Shown one piece after another: positions 1-6,866 of a stretch of DNA of 8,103 nt (position 1 is its first letter; each line of letters opens with the position of its first letter). Under the pieces are notes generated by a model, which was not told where the DNA came from, made no database searches, and saw only the letters and a list, made by a program, of their open reading frames with translations. A program made the position numbers and the translations under genes. Origin of the DNA: DAOUCP01 sp034432155 (GTDB lineage: Bacteria; Chloroflexota; Anaerolineae; Epilineales; Epilineaceae); NCBI GenBank assembly GCA_034432155.1, contig DAOUCP010000127.1, forward strand, positions 1-8,103. Reading direction: 5' to 3'.

Positions 1-136
1 ACGGACAGCCGGCGGCATGGGCGGTTTCCCCGGCCGGGCGGCGAAGTCGTGTCTGGCCGGAAAGCCAGGTAATCCCTTGCGACGCGTAGTGCAATTCCAT
101 CGCCAGGCGGCCACCGCGGAGGGGCTCGCGGGCGAC

Positions 137-1075
137 GTGGCGGCTCGACTGCGTCGGCGCCCCCGCCCAATCGAGAGACTGATCGAGCTCGCCATCCGTG
201 GGTGCGGCGTGTTTTCGGTATTCACTACGGTGGGTATCGTCGCCGTCCTATTCGTGGACGCCTGGCGGTTCTTCGGCCGCCCCGAGGTACACGTCCTCGA
301 CTTTGTGACAGGCACTCGTTGGCAGCCGCACGCCCTTCGGTTCGGGATCTTCCCGCTTCTCAACGCCACGCTCTTGACGAGCGCCATTGGCATGTTGGTG
401 GCTTTGCCTCTGGGGCTGATGATCGCCGTGTTCTTGAGCGAATACGCCACCTCACGAGCGCGTGGCGTTCTGAAGCCGGTTCTGGAGTTGCTGGCCGGCG
501 TGCCGACGGTGGTCTTCGGCTACTTCGCGCTGACGTTCGTGACGCCCATCCTGCAGAACATTCTCGGCCGCGACGTGGTGGAGGTGTTCAACGTGCTGTC
601 GGCCGGCATGGTGATCGGCATCCTGATCATCCCGCTCGTCAGCTCGATGAGCGAGGACGCTCTCAGCGCCGTTCCCAACCACTTGCGCGAGGCGGCCTAC
701 GCGTTGGGGGCGACGAAGCTCGAGACAGCCGTTCGGGTGGTGGTGCCGGCGGCCGTGTCCGGCATCGCCGCTGCTTGCATCGTGGCCATGTCGCGGGCTG
801 TTGGCGAGACCATGGTGGTTGCCATTGCCTCGGGGGCTGGACCGCGCAACTTCGCCAACTGGGGCGTGGCGCTGCGCGGCGCCAACTTCCTGGTCCCCGT
901 CAAGGCTGCCGAGACCATGACTGGTCACATCGTTCGCATCAGCGGAGGCGACTTGAGCTACGAGTCGATCGACTATGACAGCATCTTTGCCATTGCCCTC
1001 GTTCTTTTCGTCATGACGCTGAGTCTGAATCTCATTAGCCGCTATCTCGTTAGCCGCTATCGCGAGGAGTACTAG
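137..1075 (+). CDS. pstC: Phosphate ABC transporter permease PstC
   Basis: One of the two membrane subunits of the PstSCAB phosphate importer, which forms the transmembrane channel with PstA. Counting from the GTG at 137 (312 aa), a first membrane helix lies at about 22-42 and the binding-protein-dependent permease domain at about 75-300. It contains the conserved block GVPTVVFGYF (about 121-130), the cytoplasmic EAA loop beginning REAAYALGATK (E185), which contacts the ATPase, and the PstC-type SRAVGETM (219-226). I chose GTG 137 because GGAGGGG lies at 118-124 and the resulting length and short basic N-terminus suit the family. The frame is open to the left edge of the window, so ATG 17 (352 aa), TTG 77, GTG 89 or a start outside the window remain possible. 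The extra N-terminal residues resemble no domain I know. The stop is 12 nt before pstA, so the two are co-transcribed. Family assignment is firm; only the start is uncertain. Confidence 0.93.
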   Translation: MAARLRRRPRPIERLIELAIRGCGVFSVFTTVGIVAVLFVDAWRFFGRPEVHVLDFVTGTRWQPHALRFGIFPLLNATLLTSAIGMLVALPLGLMIAVFLSEYATSRARGVLKPVLELLAGVPTVVFGYFALTFVTPILQNILGRDVVEVFNVLSAGMVIGILIIPLVSSMSEDALSAVPNHLREAAYALGATKLETAVRVVVPAAVSGIAAACIVAMSRAVGETMVVAIASGAGPRNFANWGVALRGANFLVPVKAAETMTGHIVRISGGDLSYESIDYDSIFAIALVLFVMTLSLNLISRYLVSRYREEY

Positions 1076-1087
1076 GAGAGGCTGGCC

Positions 1088-2413
1088 TTGTCCCTGATAG
1101 ACGGTGGCAATGGTCGCTTTCCGGCAGGCGAGCGGTACCGCCGCTTCGTTCGACGCCGCCAGAGGACGGCTCGCGCCTGGACGGCACTGTTGTTCCTGGC
1201 CACGACGGTTGGCATCGTCGTGCTCTCGGCGCTGCTGTTGAACATCCTGAACGACACCATCGGCTATGTGGCCTACGAGAACGCCGTAGCCATCGAGACG
1301 CTGGTAGGCCGACAGGCGGGGGAGCTAGGTCCAGCCGGAAGCGAGGCGCGTGGCGGCGCCGCAGCCGTCGGGGCCGACGAAGCACGCCTGACGACGCTGG
1401 AGGCGGCAGAGCTGGCGGCAATCCTGAAGCAACATCTGCGCCCTGGCCGGCTGAAGTCGCTCGAAAAGGACGGGCCGGTCGTGGAGTTGCCGGTCGCTCG
1501 CCTGCGCCAGTTGGTGATCGACGAAGTGGTGCGTCCCGAGGTCGTCGCCAGCTGGTCGCTGTTCGAATCGCTCACGCGTCGAGAGGAGATTCAGGCTTGG
1601 GCCGCCCAGCGGCCGGGAATGCATCTCGCGTTTCGCTCCTGGCTGAACCGGCGCTTCCTCACTTCGCCGCAATCTTCGAAGCCCCTGCAGGCCGGGATCC
1701 GCACTGCCATACTTGGTTCGCTGTGGGTCACCGGGATCGCCTTCGCGCTAGCGGTCCCGGTGGGCGTTGGGGCAGGCATCTACCTGGAAGAATATGGCTC
1801 GGGGAACTGGCTAGCGAGGCTGATTGAGACCAACATCAACAATCTGGCCGGGGTGCCGTCGATCATCTATGGTATGCTCGGCCTGGGGTTCTTCGTCCGT
1901 GCTTTGGAGCCGCTGACCAGCGGCGCAGTCTTTGGCCTGGTCGACCCGACGACGGCGAATGGGCGCACCGTGTTATCGGGCGGATTGACGCTCGGCCTCC
2001 TCATTCTGCCGCTGGTCATCATCAACGCCCGCGAGGCCATCCGGGCCGTGCCCCAAGAGTTCCGCGAGGCCAGCTTCGGAGTCGGCGCTACCAAGTGGCA
2101 GACGATCCGCAGCCACGTATTGCCCAGTGCGCTGCCCGGTATCCTGACCGGTGTCATCCTATCCGTGTCGCGGGCCTTCGGCGAGACGGCACCCCTCATT
2201 GTGGTAGGCGTCTCGACGTACGTGGTCGTCGATCCGGCCAGTCCATTCGTCCGCTACACGACGTTGCCGGCCCAGATCTATCAATGGGTCTCGCGGCCGC
2301 AGCGCGAGTTCGTGCACCTCTCGGCGGCGGCCATCGTCGTGCTCCTCGTGCTACTCTTGACTCTGAACGCGACGGCGATCGCGCTTCGGAACCGCTCCTA
2401 TCGAAGATTCTAG
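1088..2413 (+). CDS. pstA: Phosphate ABC transporter permease PstA, long form
   Basis: Second membrane subunit of the phosphate importer, pairing with PstC. The start is a TTG supported by AGGAGAGG at 1074-1081, six bases upstream, a site that overlaps the pstC stop. The protein is 441 aa against about 280-300 for ordinary PstA. It has a basic N-terminus (9-28), a helix at about 31-52, a loop of roughly 145 residues (about 55-198) with no membrane segment, then the permease core from about 200 on. The core carries NNLAGVPSIIYG (251-262), the EAA loop REASFGVGATK (E327) and SRAFGETAPL (361-370), which is typical of PstA rather than PstC. The loop starts with an Ala/Gly/Glu-rich part and ends with a mixed helical part. 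Long PstA proteins with an N-terminal insert (DUF3333 type) are known in other phyla; I cannot tell by eye whether this one is homologous. pstB starts 6 nt downstream. Confidence 0.94.
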   Translation: MSLIDGGNGRFPAGERYRRFVRRRQRTARAWTALLFLATTVGIVVLSALLLNILNDTIGYVAYENAVAIETLVGRQAGELGPAGSEARGGAAAVGADEARLTTLEAAELAAILKQHLRPGRLKSLEKDGPVVELPVARLRQLVIDEVVRPEVVASWSLFESLTRREEIQAWAAQRPGMHLAFRSWLNRRFLTSPQSSKPLQAGIRTAILGSLWVTGIAFALAVPVGVGAGIYLEEYGSGNWLARLIETNINNLAGVPSIIYGMLGLGFFVRALEPLTSGAVFGLVDPTTANGRTVLSGGLTLGLLILPLVIINAREAIRAVPQEFREASFGVGATKWQTIRSHVLPSALPGILTGVILSVSRAFGETAPLIVVGVSTYVVVDPASPFVRYTTLPAQIYQWVSRPQREFVHLSAAAIVVLLVLLLTLNATAIALRNRSYRRF

Positions 2414-2419
2414 GCATCC

Positions 2420-3202
2420 ATGGACTTGTCCCCCGATTTTGGCTGTGCCATCGAAGCGATCGACCTGAACGTGTACTACGGCGAAGCCCATGCCGTCGTC
2501 GATGTGAACCTGCGGATTGAGCGGCGTCGGATCACGGCACTCATCGGTCCTTCGGGCTGTGGCAAGAGCACCGTCCTGCGTTCCTTCAACCGCATGAACG
2601 ACCTCGTTCGCACGGCGCGCGTCACCGGCAAGGTCTTGTTCCACGGCAAGAACATCTACGATCCCGATGTCGATCCCGTCGAGGTGCGGCGGCGCATCGG
2701 GATGGTCTTCCAGAAGCCCAACCCGTTTCCCAAGAGCATCTATGAGAACGTGGCCTGGGGAGCGCGCATCAATGGTTTCCGGGGCGACATGGATGAGCTG
2801 GTGGAGTCGGCCCTTCGCCGAGCGGCACTGTGGGATGAGGTGCACGACAAGCTGGCCGAGAATGGCTACTCGCTGTCCGGTGGCCAGCAGCAGCGGCTGT
2901 GCATCGCCCGGGCGATCGCTATCCAGCCTGACATCGTGCTCATGGACGAGCCGTGTTCGGCGCTGGACCCGATCTCCACCTTGCGCATCGAAGAGTTGAT
3001 GCGCGAGCTCTCCAGTGACTACACCATCATCATCGTGACCCACAACATGCAGCAGGCGGCGCGCGTCTCCGACTACACCGCCTTCTTCATGATGGATGAC
3101 CGTCGCCGTGGCTACCTGGCGGAGTATGGTGCTACCGGCGAGCTGTTCACGAACCCCCGGAATCCAAAGACGGCGGAGTACATCACCGGCCGATTTGGCT
3201 GA
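2420..3202 (+). CDS. pstB: Phosphate ABC transporter ATPase PstB
   Basis: Cytoplasmic ATP-hydrolysing subunit that drives phosphate uptake through PstC/PstA. At 260 aa it is the usual length. All ABC ATPase motifs are present: Walker A GPSGCGKST (43-51), Q-loop Q98 in VFQKPNPFPKSIYENV, which is the PstB-specific wording, signature LSGGQQQR (152-159), Walker B VLMDEP with catalytic E177, and the switch histidine H208 in VTHNMQQA. The segment RSFNRMNDL after Walker A and the C-terminal ending TAEYITGRFG are also typical of PstB. The ATG at 2420 lies 6 nt after the pstA stop, with only a weak AGG just upstream, so translation probably depends on ribosomes arriving from pstA. It is the last gene of the run: no phoU follows, and the next genes are on the other strand. 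Confidence 0.97.
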   Translation: MDLSPDFGCAIEAIDLNVYYGEAHAVVDVNLRIERRRITALIGPSGCGKSTVLRSFNRMNDLVRTARVTGKVLFHGKNIYDPDVDPVEVRRRIGMVFQKPNPFPKSIYENVAWGARINGFRGDMDELVESALRRAALWDEVHDKLAENGYSLSGGQQQRLCIARAIAIQPDIVLMDEPCSALDPISTLRIEELMRELSSDYTIIIVTHNMQQAARVSDYTAFFMMDDRRRGYLAEYGATGELFTNPRNPKTAEYITGRFG

Positions 3203-3388
3203 TGCCACCAGCGCCAGCGCTGGCCACGCCGGCGGCTAGTGGCCCCTTCGACGGCGCTTCCAGCGGCCTGCGGGACGGACCGCGGCCGGGGACCCTTGCC
3301 TCGGCGAGTGATCCTGGGGAGGCAAACAGGTTGGCCAGCGGGCGAGTCTGTCGTGCGTTCGGTCGCAGTCCCGCAGGGACCGAGCGCT
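3203..3388. other. Convergent intergenic region with GC-rich inverted repeats
   Basis: This 186-bp gap separates the ends of pstB (plus) and the antitoxin gene (minus). It holds a perfect 12-bp palindrome GCCAGCGCTGGC (3213-3224), an inverted repeat GGCCAC/GTGGCC (3222-3227 and 3239-3244) and a short hairpin GTCCC-GCA-GGGAC (3368-3380) close to the antitoxin stop. They could end transcription from either side, but none is followed by a run of T on either strand, so I do not call a classical intrinsic terminator. No credible gene is present; open frames crossing it are shadows. Confidence 0.5.
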
Positions 3389-3574
3389 CTATGACGACTC
3401 GGCCGTCGGCGGCTGGGCGGCCTGCTGGAGTTGCTCGTACAGCTCGAGGGGCACGAGAGCAGCGAGCGGCTGGCCGTACCGGGCGACGACCACGCAGTCC
3501 CCCTGGGTAGCGACTTCCTGCAAGATTCTGCCCAGGTGCCTTCGCACCTCGGAGCAAGCGAGCGTCTTCTCCAT
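3389..3574 (-). CDS. Phd/YefM-family antitoxin-like protein, no partner toxin visible
   Basis: Small protein of 61 aa resembling Phd/YefM antitoxins, which bind DNA as dimers through their N-terminal half and neutralise a toxin through their C-terminal tail. The N-terminal fold is recognisable: a short strand, then SEVRRHLGRILQEV (8-21), a DCVVVARYGQPLAALVPL hairpin (26-43) with the family's typical R/G/P pattern, and a final helix from E44. The C-terminal tail after residue 50 is short (QQAAQPPTAESS), so the toxin-binding part may be reduced. I chose ATG 3574 because AAGGAGAGG stands 5 nt upstream on this strand; an in-frame ATG at 3610 would add 12 residues with a poorer site. It lies 48 nt after the nitroreductase on the same strand. 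No toxin gene (Doc, RelE/YoeB or PIN type) is seen on either side, so it may be an orphan antitoxin or a stand-alone regulator. Confidence 0.8.
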   Translation of the reverse strand: MEKTLACSEVRRHLGRILQEVATQGDCVVVARYGQPLAALVPLELYEQLQQAAQPPTAESS

Positions 3575-3622
3575 GCGTGCCTCTCCTTTGCCGGCCTCGC
3601 GCGGCACCATGCTCAGCGGTCC

Positions 3623-4132
3623 TCACCACCGCTCGAGGTGCACGAGGGCCTCCAGGGGCTTGCGCTGCTTGGGACGGGGCTCGTCGGCCGGGTAGCCGAG
3701 CGGCGTGAAGGCGATCGGCTCGATGCCCTCGGGCAGCGCGAGAAGCTCGCGAGCCACCGTGGGATCGAACGCGGCCACCCAACAGGTGCCTAGTCCAAGG
3801 TCGGCCGCGGCCAGGATGAGATGATCCATGGCGATGGCAGCGTCTACGTCGGCGTAGCTCTTACCGTCGCTGCGCATCCAGGCGGCCCGGCGGTCCACGC
3901 AGACGGCGATCACGAGCGGTGCCTGCACGAACCACTCGCGGTCGTAGAGACGGCGCAACGCCTCGTGCTTGTCGCCGGTCCGCAGCACGACGATCCCAAA
4001 GGGTTGACGGTTAGCTGCCGTGGGCGCCAATCTGGCGGCCTCGAGGACGGCTTGCAGTTGCTCCTCCGGCACGGGCTTGGGCAGGTAGGCGCGAACACTG
4101 TAGCGCTGGCGAATGAGTTCGGCGAAGGCCAT
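3623..4132 (-). CDS. Small nitroreductase-family FMN oxidoreductase
   Basis: FMN-dependent oxidoreductase of the nitroreductase fold, 169 aa, probably a cytoplasmic homodimer using NAD(P)H. The substrate cannot be read from the sequence. Visible family features are the N-terminal FMN-phosphate motif IRQRYSVRAY (7-16), the APTAANRQPF segment (36-45) that lines the flavin site, GLGTCWVAAFD (113-123) and the PLGYP turn (144-148) followed by the basic RPKQRKP (153-159). It belongs to the compact forms of the family. The ATG at 4132 was preferred over upstream ATGs near 4195 because AAGGGAGA stands 5 nt before it on this strand and the conserved part begins at once. It starts 19 nt after the kinase stop and ends 48 nt before the antitoxin start, so the three are probably one transcript. 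A role in reducing quinones, nitro compounds or enones is possible but not shown. Confidence 0.9.
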   Translation of the reverse strand: MAFAELIRQRYSVRAYLPKPVPEEQLQAVLEAARLAPTAANRQPFGIVVLRTGDKHEALRRLYDREWFVQAPLVIAVCVDRRAAWMRSDGKSYADVDAAIAMDHLILAAADLGLGTCWVAAFDPTVARELLALPEGIEPIAFTPLGYPADEPRPKQRKPLEALVHLERW

Positions 4133-4151
4133 GGTGTCTCCCTTCGGTTCG

Positions 4152-5108
4152 CTAGCGAGTCGGGAGTGCCTGATCGCGGAACGTCTGGGCATCAACGATC
4201 AGGTCGCCAAGATGGAGTGTCCGGACACCGGACATTGTAGTCATTGGCGTCAGGAGGACCAGCCGCCGGGTCGATAGGTCAGCCGCAAGCACAATGCCGA
4301 GTCCCAGGGCCAGCCCGTCGCCGTTTTCCAGGGCCACAAGCTGGTGGAGCACAAAGGCGCACCGAGGCCAGACCAGGAAGTGGCGCAGCTCGAGCGCGAC
4401 CGGCCGAGCCGCGGCGAAGTAGGCGGCGAACTGCTGGGCGCGATATGCCCGTCGCTCCTCGGGCTCGCGGCGTTGGGCGGCCGCCGCTGGCTGGAGCCTG
4501 AGGAGCTGCGGCCTCGAGCGCCGCTGGAAAAGACCGAGGAGCGGCTCCAGCTCGTCGCGCTCCTGGAGAACGATCAGTGTGCTGGGCCGCAGGATCTCGA
4601 TCTTGGCGGCCTTTAGCGCCAGTCCCCCGTGTTCCCGACTGACCAGGCCCGTCGTATCGTAAAGGATCGTCTGTGCTCCGGCGGCTCGGGCTGCCTCGAC
4701 GAGCTGCACGGCCGAAGCCAGGAGAGGCAAATAGTGGCCGCGGGGCGAGACCGACTCGACGAAGCGGCGCAAGATCGGGCCGCGCGGTGGGAAATCGTCC
4801 TGGCCGGGCAGACCCATGGCGAGGCTCAACGTGGTTGGCGGCCCCAGGCTGCTCTGGCCAGGATCGCCGTCCAAGAAGGCAACGTGGCGACCGGCAGCCG
4901 CCAGTCGAGCGCACAGCAGGCGGGCCAGTGTGCTCTTGCCGGTGTCGGAGGCGCCGGCGATCATCACCAGGCCGTTGAGGGCTTCTGGATCGAGTGCCTG
5001 GCCGAAGGCGGAAGCGAGCGATTCGGGATCGTACACGATGGCGCGCGTGGGCCCGGGACGCACCTGAAGCGCCTCCACGGGCGCATGGTGCTGGCCAGCC
5101 AATCGCAC
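4152..5108 (-). CDS. Clp1/Grc3-like polynucleotide 5'-hydroxyl kinase
   Basis: P-loop protein of the Clp1 family, whose studied members transfer a nucleotide gamma-phosphate to the 5'-OH end of RNA or DNA; the bacterial role is unclear. In the 318-aa form the motifs are Walker A GASDTGKST (52-60), DGDPGQSSLGPPTT (80-93; the family's D-x-D-x-GQS and GPP blocks), SPRGH (121-125) and DTTGLV (151-156), followed by a KIEILRP...LQERDELEPLL stretch. After an Arg/Ala-rich helical linker, the C-terminal part (ALGLGIV, RRLVLLTP, HLGDLIV) is the beta domain expected in this family, so the gene looks complete. GTG 5108 was chosen because GGAG lies six bases upstream. In-frame GTG 5228, GTG 5165 and TTG 5150 would add 14-40 residues and cannot be excluded. 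The frame stays open to 5603, but that part is antisense to the VWA gene. It leads the likely kinase-nitroreductase-antitoxin operon. Confidence 0.87.
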   Translation of the reverse strand: MRLAGQHHAPVEALQVRPGPTRAIVYDPESLASAFGQALDPEALNGLVMIAGASDTGKSTLARLLCARLAAAGRHVAFLDGDPGQSSLGPPTTLSLAMGLPGQDDFPPRGPILRRFVESVSPRGHYLPLLASAVQLVEAARAAGAQTILYDTTGLVSREHGGLALKAAKIEILRPSTLIVLQERDELEPLLGLFQRRSRPQLLRLQPAAAAQRREPEERRAYRAQQFAAYFAAARPVALELRHFLVWPRCAFVLHQLVALENGDGLALGLGIVLAADLSTRRLVLLTPMTTMSGVRTLHLGDLIVDAQTFRDQALPTR

Positions 5109-5310
5109 AAGGTACTCCGACAGCGACTGCCGGGCAAGCGGGTGGATCAACCCAGCGCGACGCACGGCCGCCGCCGGGCGGGTTTGGGATTCGGCGTCCC
5201 GTCGACCTATCGTCTGGCCCGTTGGCACGTCATATCTAGTGACGGCTGTCCACGCCCTCGACGGTCGAGGCAGCGAACAGAAGCGCAAACCAAGCGGGGA
5301 GGCAACGGCG
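5109..5310. promoter_or_regulatory. Divergent intergenic region with a short inverted repeat
   Basis: About 200 bp lie between the kinase gene (leftwards) and the VWA gene (rightwards), so promoters for both should be here. The clearest element is a perfect inverted repeat CCTCGA-CGG-TCGAGG at 5256-5270, 40 bp before the VWA start, which could be an operator or a leader hairpin. Candidate -10-like AT-rich bases occur around 5231-5240 on both strands, but I found no convincing -35 partner, so no promoter is called. If the kinase starts at one of its upstream codons, up to 120 bp of this stretch is coding. Confidence 0.45.
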
Positions 5311-6579
5311 ATGAAAACGCAGCGCATCGTGGTTGGGCTGGCGATGCTGGCCGGAGTAATGCTCTTATCGGTTGGCGCGCCGGTGCAGGCGCGACCTCTT
5401 GCCCGGGATCTCACCTGCACGGTAACGGTCGACAAGACGGCTGCACCGTCGCAGATCATCCTCGGTGAGACGGTCACCGTCACCCTCAAGGTGGACGGCA
5501 CCTGCCCCCAGAGGGAGCAGCCGGCCGATGTGGTCTTGACCATTGACCGGTCGCAGTCCATGACCGGCGAGAAGCTGGCGGCGGCGAAGAACGCGGCGAC
5601 CACATTCGTGCAGCGATTGGATCCGACCTTGGTGCGGATCGCGGTGGTGGCGGTGGGGCCGACGGCGCAAGTGGTGCAAAGCCTGACGAACGATCAGGCG
5701 GCACTGGTGGCGGCCATTGCCGGCCTGACGAACCAGCGCGGCACCAACCTGGTTGACGGCCTGGACGTGTCGCGGGCCGAGCTCGTGGGTAGCGGGGCGC
5801 GCACTGGGGTGCGCAAGGTGATCGTCTTCATGACCGACGGCAGGCACACCGTCGCCAATCCGCCGATCGGCAACCTAGATGCGATCATCGCCGCCGTCCG
5901 GGACGCGGGCATCGAGGTTTTCGCCATCGGCCTGGGGAGCGATGCCGACCAGGCGACGCTGCGCCGCATCGCCAGCGACGAAGCGCATTACTACTACAGC
6001 CCATCGGCGGCCGAGCTCGAATCGATCTACATCCAAATCGCCGGGCGGACGCAGGCGGCACTCCTATTCAGCGGCGCCACCATCGCCGACATCTTGCCCG
6101 GCAACATGACGTTCCTGCCGGGCACCGGCAAGCCCATCGAGCCGGCGTACAACGGCGCAACGCGCACCCTCAGTTGGTCGCACACGAGTGTGGTCGTGCC
6201 CGGCTACTCGCTGAGCTACCGCATCCGGCCCACGCAGGTAGGCCTGTGGCCGACCAACGAGTCGGGGACGCTGGAGTATGTGGATGGCTTTGGCAATGCC
6301 GGTCGGCTGGTATTTCCCATCCCGAAGGTGCGCGTGATCTACAGCGAGCCAACCATCGCCAGCTGCGTTTGCCCTATCGTTTTGAAGCAGGTGCCGCGGG
6401 TGGTCATCAACGATGCGCTGGCCAACCCGCAGCGCTACTACGGCTGGCAGTACCCGCTCGATCCGGGCAAGCCCAGCAGTCCCGCCAATCCGCCGCGGGA
6501 ATGCCTGACGCTGGCCAACGTCGGCATGCGCTACCATCCGCTGTGGAACAAGCCGGTCTGGCGCGTGGGCTGCCCATAG
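5311..6579 (+). CDS. Secreted von Willebrand factor A domain protein
   Basis: Exported protein of 422 aa; its ligand is not known. Residues 1-27 form a signal peptide (MKTQR, hydrophobic core, then PVQA/R as the likely cleavage). A beta-rich segment (about 35-65) resembling DUF11-type domains is bracketed by C36 and C65. The VWA domain follows (about 73-255) with a complete metal site: DRSQS (D79, S81, S83), T145 in RGTNL and D176 in FMTDG, so it should bind a divalent metal and a partner. A beta-sandwich-like part (about 260-345) leads to a C-terminal tail with CVC (352-354), C398 and C421. No LPXTG or C-terminal membrane anchor is seen, so it is probably released or held non-covalently. ATG 5311 has GGGGAGG 8 nt upstream and sits exactly at the signal peptide; GTG 5239 would put 24 unsuitable residues in front. 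Confidence 0.88.
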   Translation: MKTQRIVVGLAMLAGVMLLSVGAPVQARPLARDLTCTVTVDKTAAPSQIILGETVTVTLKVDGTCPQREQPADVVLTIDRSQSMTGEKLAAAKNAATTFVQRLDPTLVRIAVVAVGPTAQVVQSLTNDQAALVAAIAGLTNQRGTNLVDGLDVSRAELVGSGARTGVRKVIVFMTDGRHTVANPPIGNLDAIIAAVRDAGIEVFAIGLGSDADQATLRRIASDEAHYYYSPSAAELESIYIQIAGRTQAALLFSGATIADILPGNMTFLPGTGKPIEPAYNGATRTLSWSHTSVVVPGYSLSYRIRPTQVGLWPTNESGTLEYVDGFGNAGRLVFPIPKVRVIYSEPTIASCVCPIVLKQVPRVVINDALANPQRYYGWQYPLDPGKPSSPANPPRECLTLANVGMRYHPLWNKPVWRVGCP

Positions 6580-6580
6580 A

Positions 6581-6740
6581 ACGGTCGTCGCTGTTCGTGG
6601 TCGGCTGATCGGACGATCGCCGTTCGTTGTGGCCGTCCGGTTGCAGCGGGCGTTGCTCTTTGTCGTCGGCTGATCGGATCATCGCCATCCGTTGTGGTCG
6701 TCCGATCGCAGGAGCGGCGCTCTTCGTCGTCGGCTGACCA
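6581..6740. repeat. 65-bp tandem repeat, about 2.4 copies, each full unit with a stem-loop
   Basis: Directly after the VWA stop, unit 1 (6581-6645) and unit 2 (6646-6710) match at about 52 of 65 positions by my hand alignment. A partial third unit (6711 to about 6740) continues with a 64-bp offset. The landmark GTCGGCTGATCGGA occurs at 6600-6613 and 6665-6678, and GTCGGCTGA again at 6729-6737. Each full unit can fold: ATCGGACG/CGTCCGGT in unit 1 (6608-6615 with 6634-6641) and GATCGGA/TCCGATC in unit 2 (6672-6678 with 6701-6707). The differences between units keep the stem through G-U or Watson-Crick exchanges. Because the period is not a multiple of three, the repeat does not encode a repeated peptide in any one frame. 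Confidence 0.8.
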
Positions 6741-6741
6741 C

Positions 6742-6827
6742 ACGGGCGCCTTCCTTTCGTTTGCCCGTAGAACTCGCAACGCCGGCCAGTGGTGGACTGC
6801 CGCTGGCGTTGCTTCGCCTGCGGGCGA
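6742..6827 (+). terminator. Hairpin cluster between the VWA gene and the next promoter
   Basis: Three stem-loops follow the tandem repeat: ACGGGC/GCCCGT (6742-6747 with 6763-6768), a strong one GCAACGCC/GGCGTTGC (6776-6783 with 6805-6812, extendable by three further pairs including one G-U), and TCGCC-TGCG-GGCGA (6814-6827), which is followed by GATTTG. They lie just upstream of a promoter, a fitting place to stop transcription coming from the VWA gene. The T-tract is poor, so intrinsic termination is only a moderate inference; they may instead protect the 3' end of the VWA mRNA. Confidence 0.4.
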
Positions 6828-6830
6828 GAT

Positions 6831-6859
6831 TTGACCCCCCGGTCGTGACCTGGTAGGAT
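6831..6859 (+). promoter_or_regulatory. Sigma-70-type promoter for the membrane protein-regulator operon
   Basis: TTGACC (6831-6836) and TAGGAT (6854-6859) are separated by exactly 17 bp. They match the -35 and -10 consensus at five of six positions each. The start of transcription would fall near 6866, inside the adjoining inverted repeats and about 40 nt before the first start codon. Confidence 0.65.
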
Positions 6860-6866
6860 TGTCGCC

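Noticed and set aside
17..136. N-terminal extension of PstC from ATG 17, possibly continuing beyond the window.
   Set aside because: It has no clear ribosome site and no recognisable domain, whereas GTG 137 follows GGAGGGG and gives a family-like length. I kept it as an alternative only, because third-position GC does not exclude coding.
3183..3782. 199-codon minus-strand frame across the convergent gap as a possible toxin gene.
   Set aside because: It is out of frame with, and overlaps, both the antitoxin and the nitroreductase end. It is dominated by Arg/Ala/Gly/Pro and has no toxin motif.
4629..5468. 279-codon plus-strand open frame opposite the kinase gene.
   Set aside because: It is a shadow of a GC-rich gene: its translation resembles no family, while the opposite strand encodes all Clp1 motifs in one frame.
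5229..5603. Extension of the kinase reading frame leftward-read from as far up as 5603.
   Set aside because: It lies antisense to the signal peptide and first domain of the VWA gene and shows no family resemblance; the real start is at or below 5228.
6581..6740. CRISPR array.
   Set aside because: The whole 65-bp unit repeats imperfectly with no short identical repeats separated by unique spacers, and no cas gene is present.
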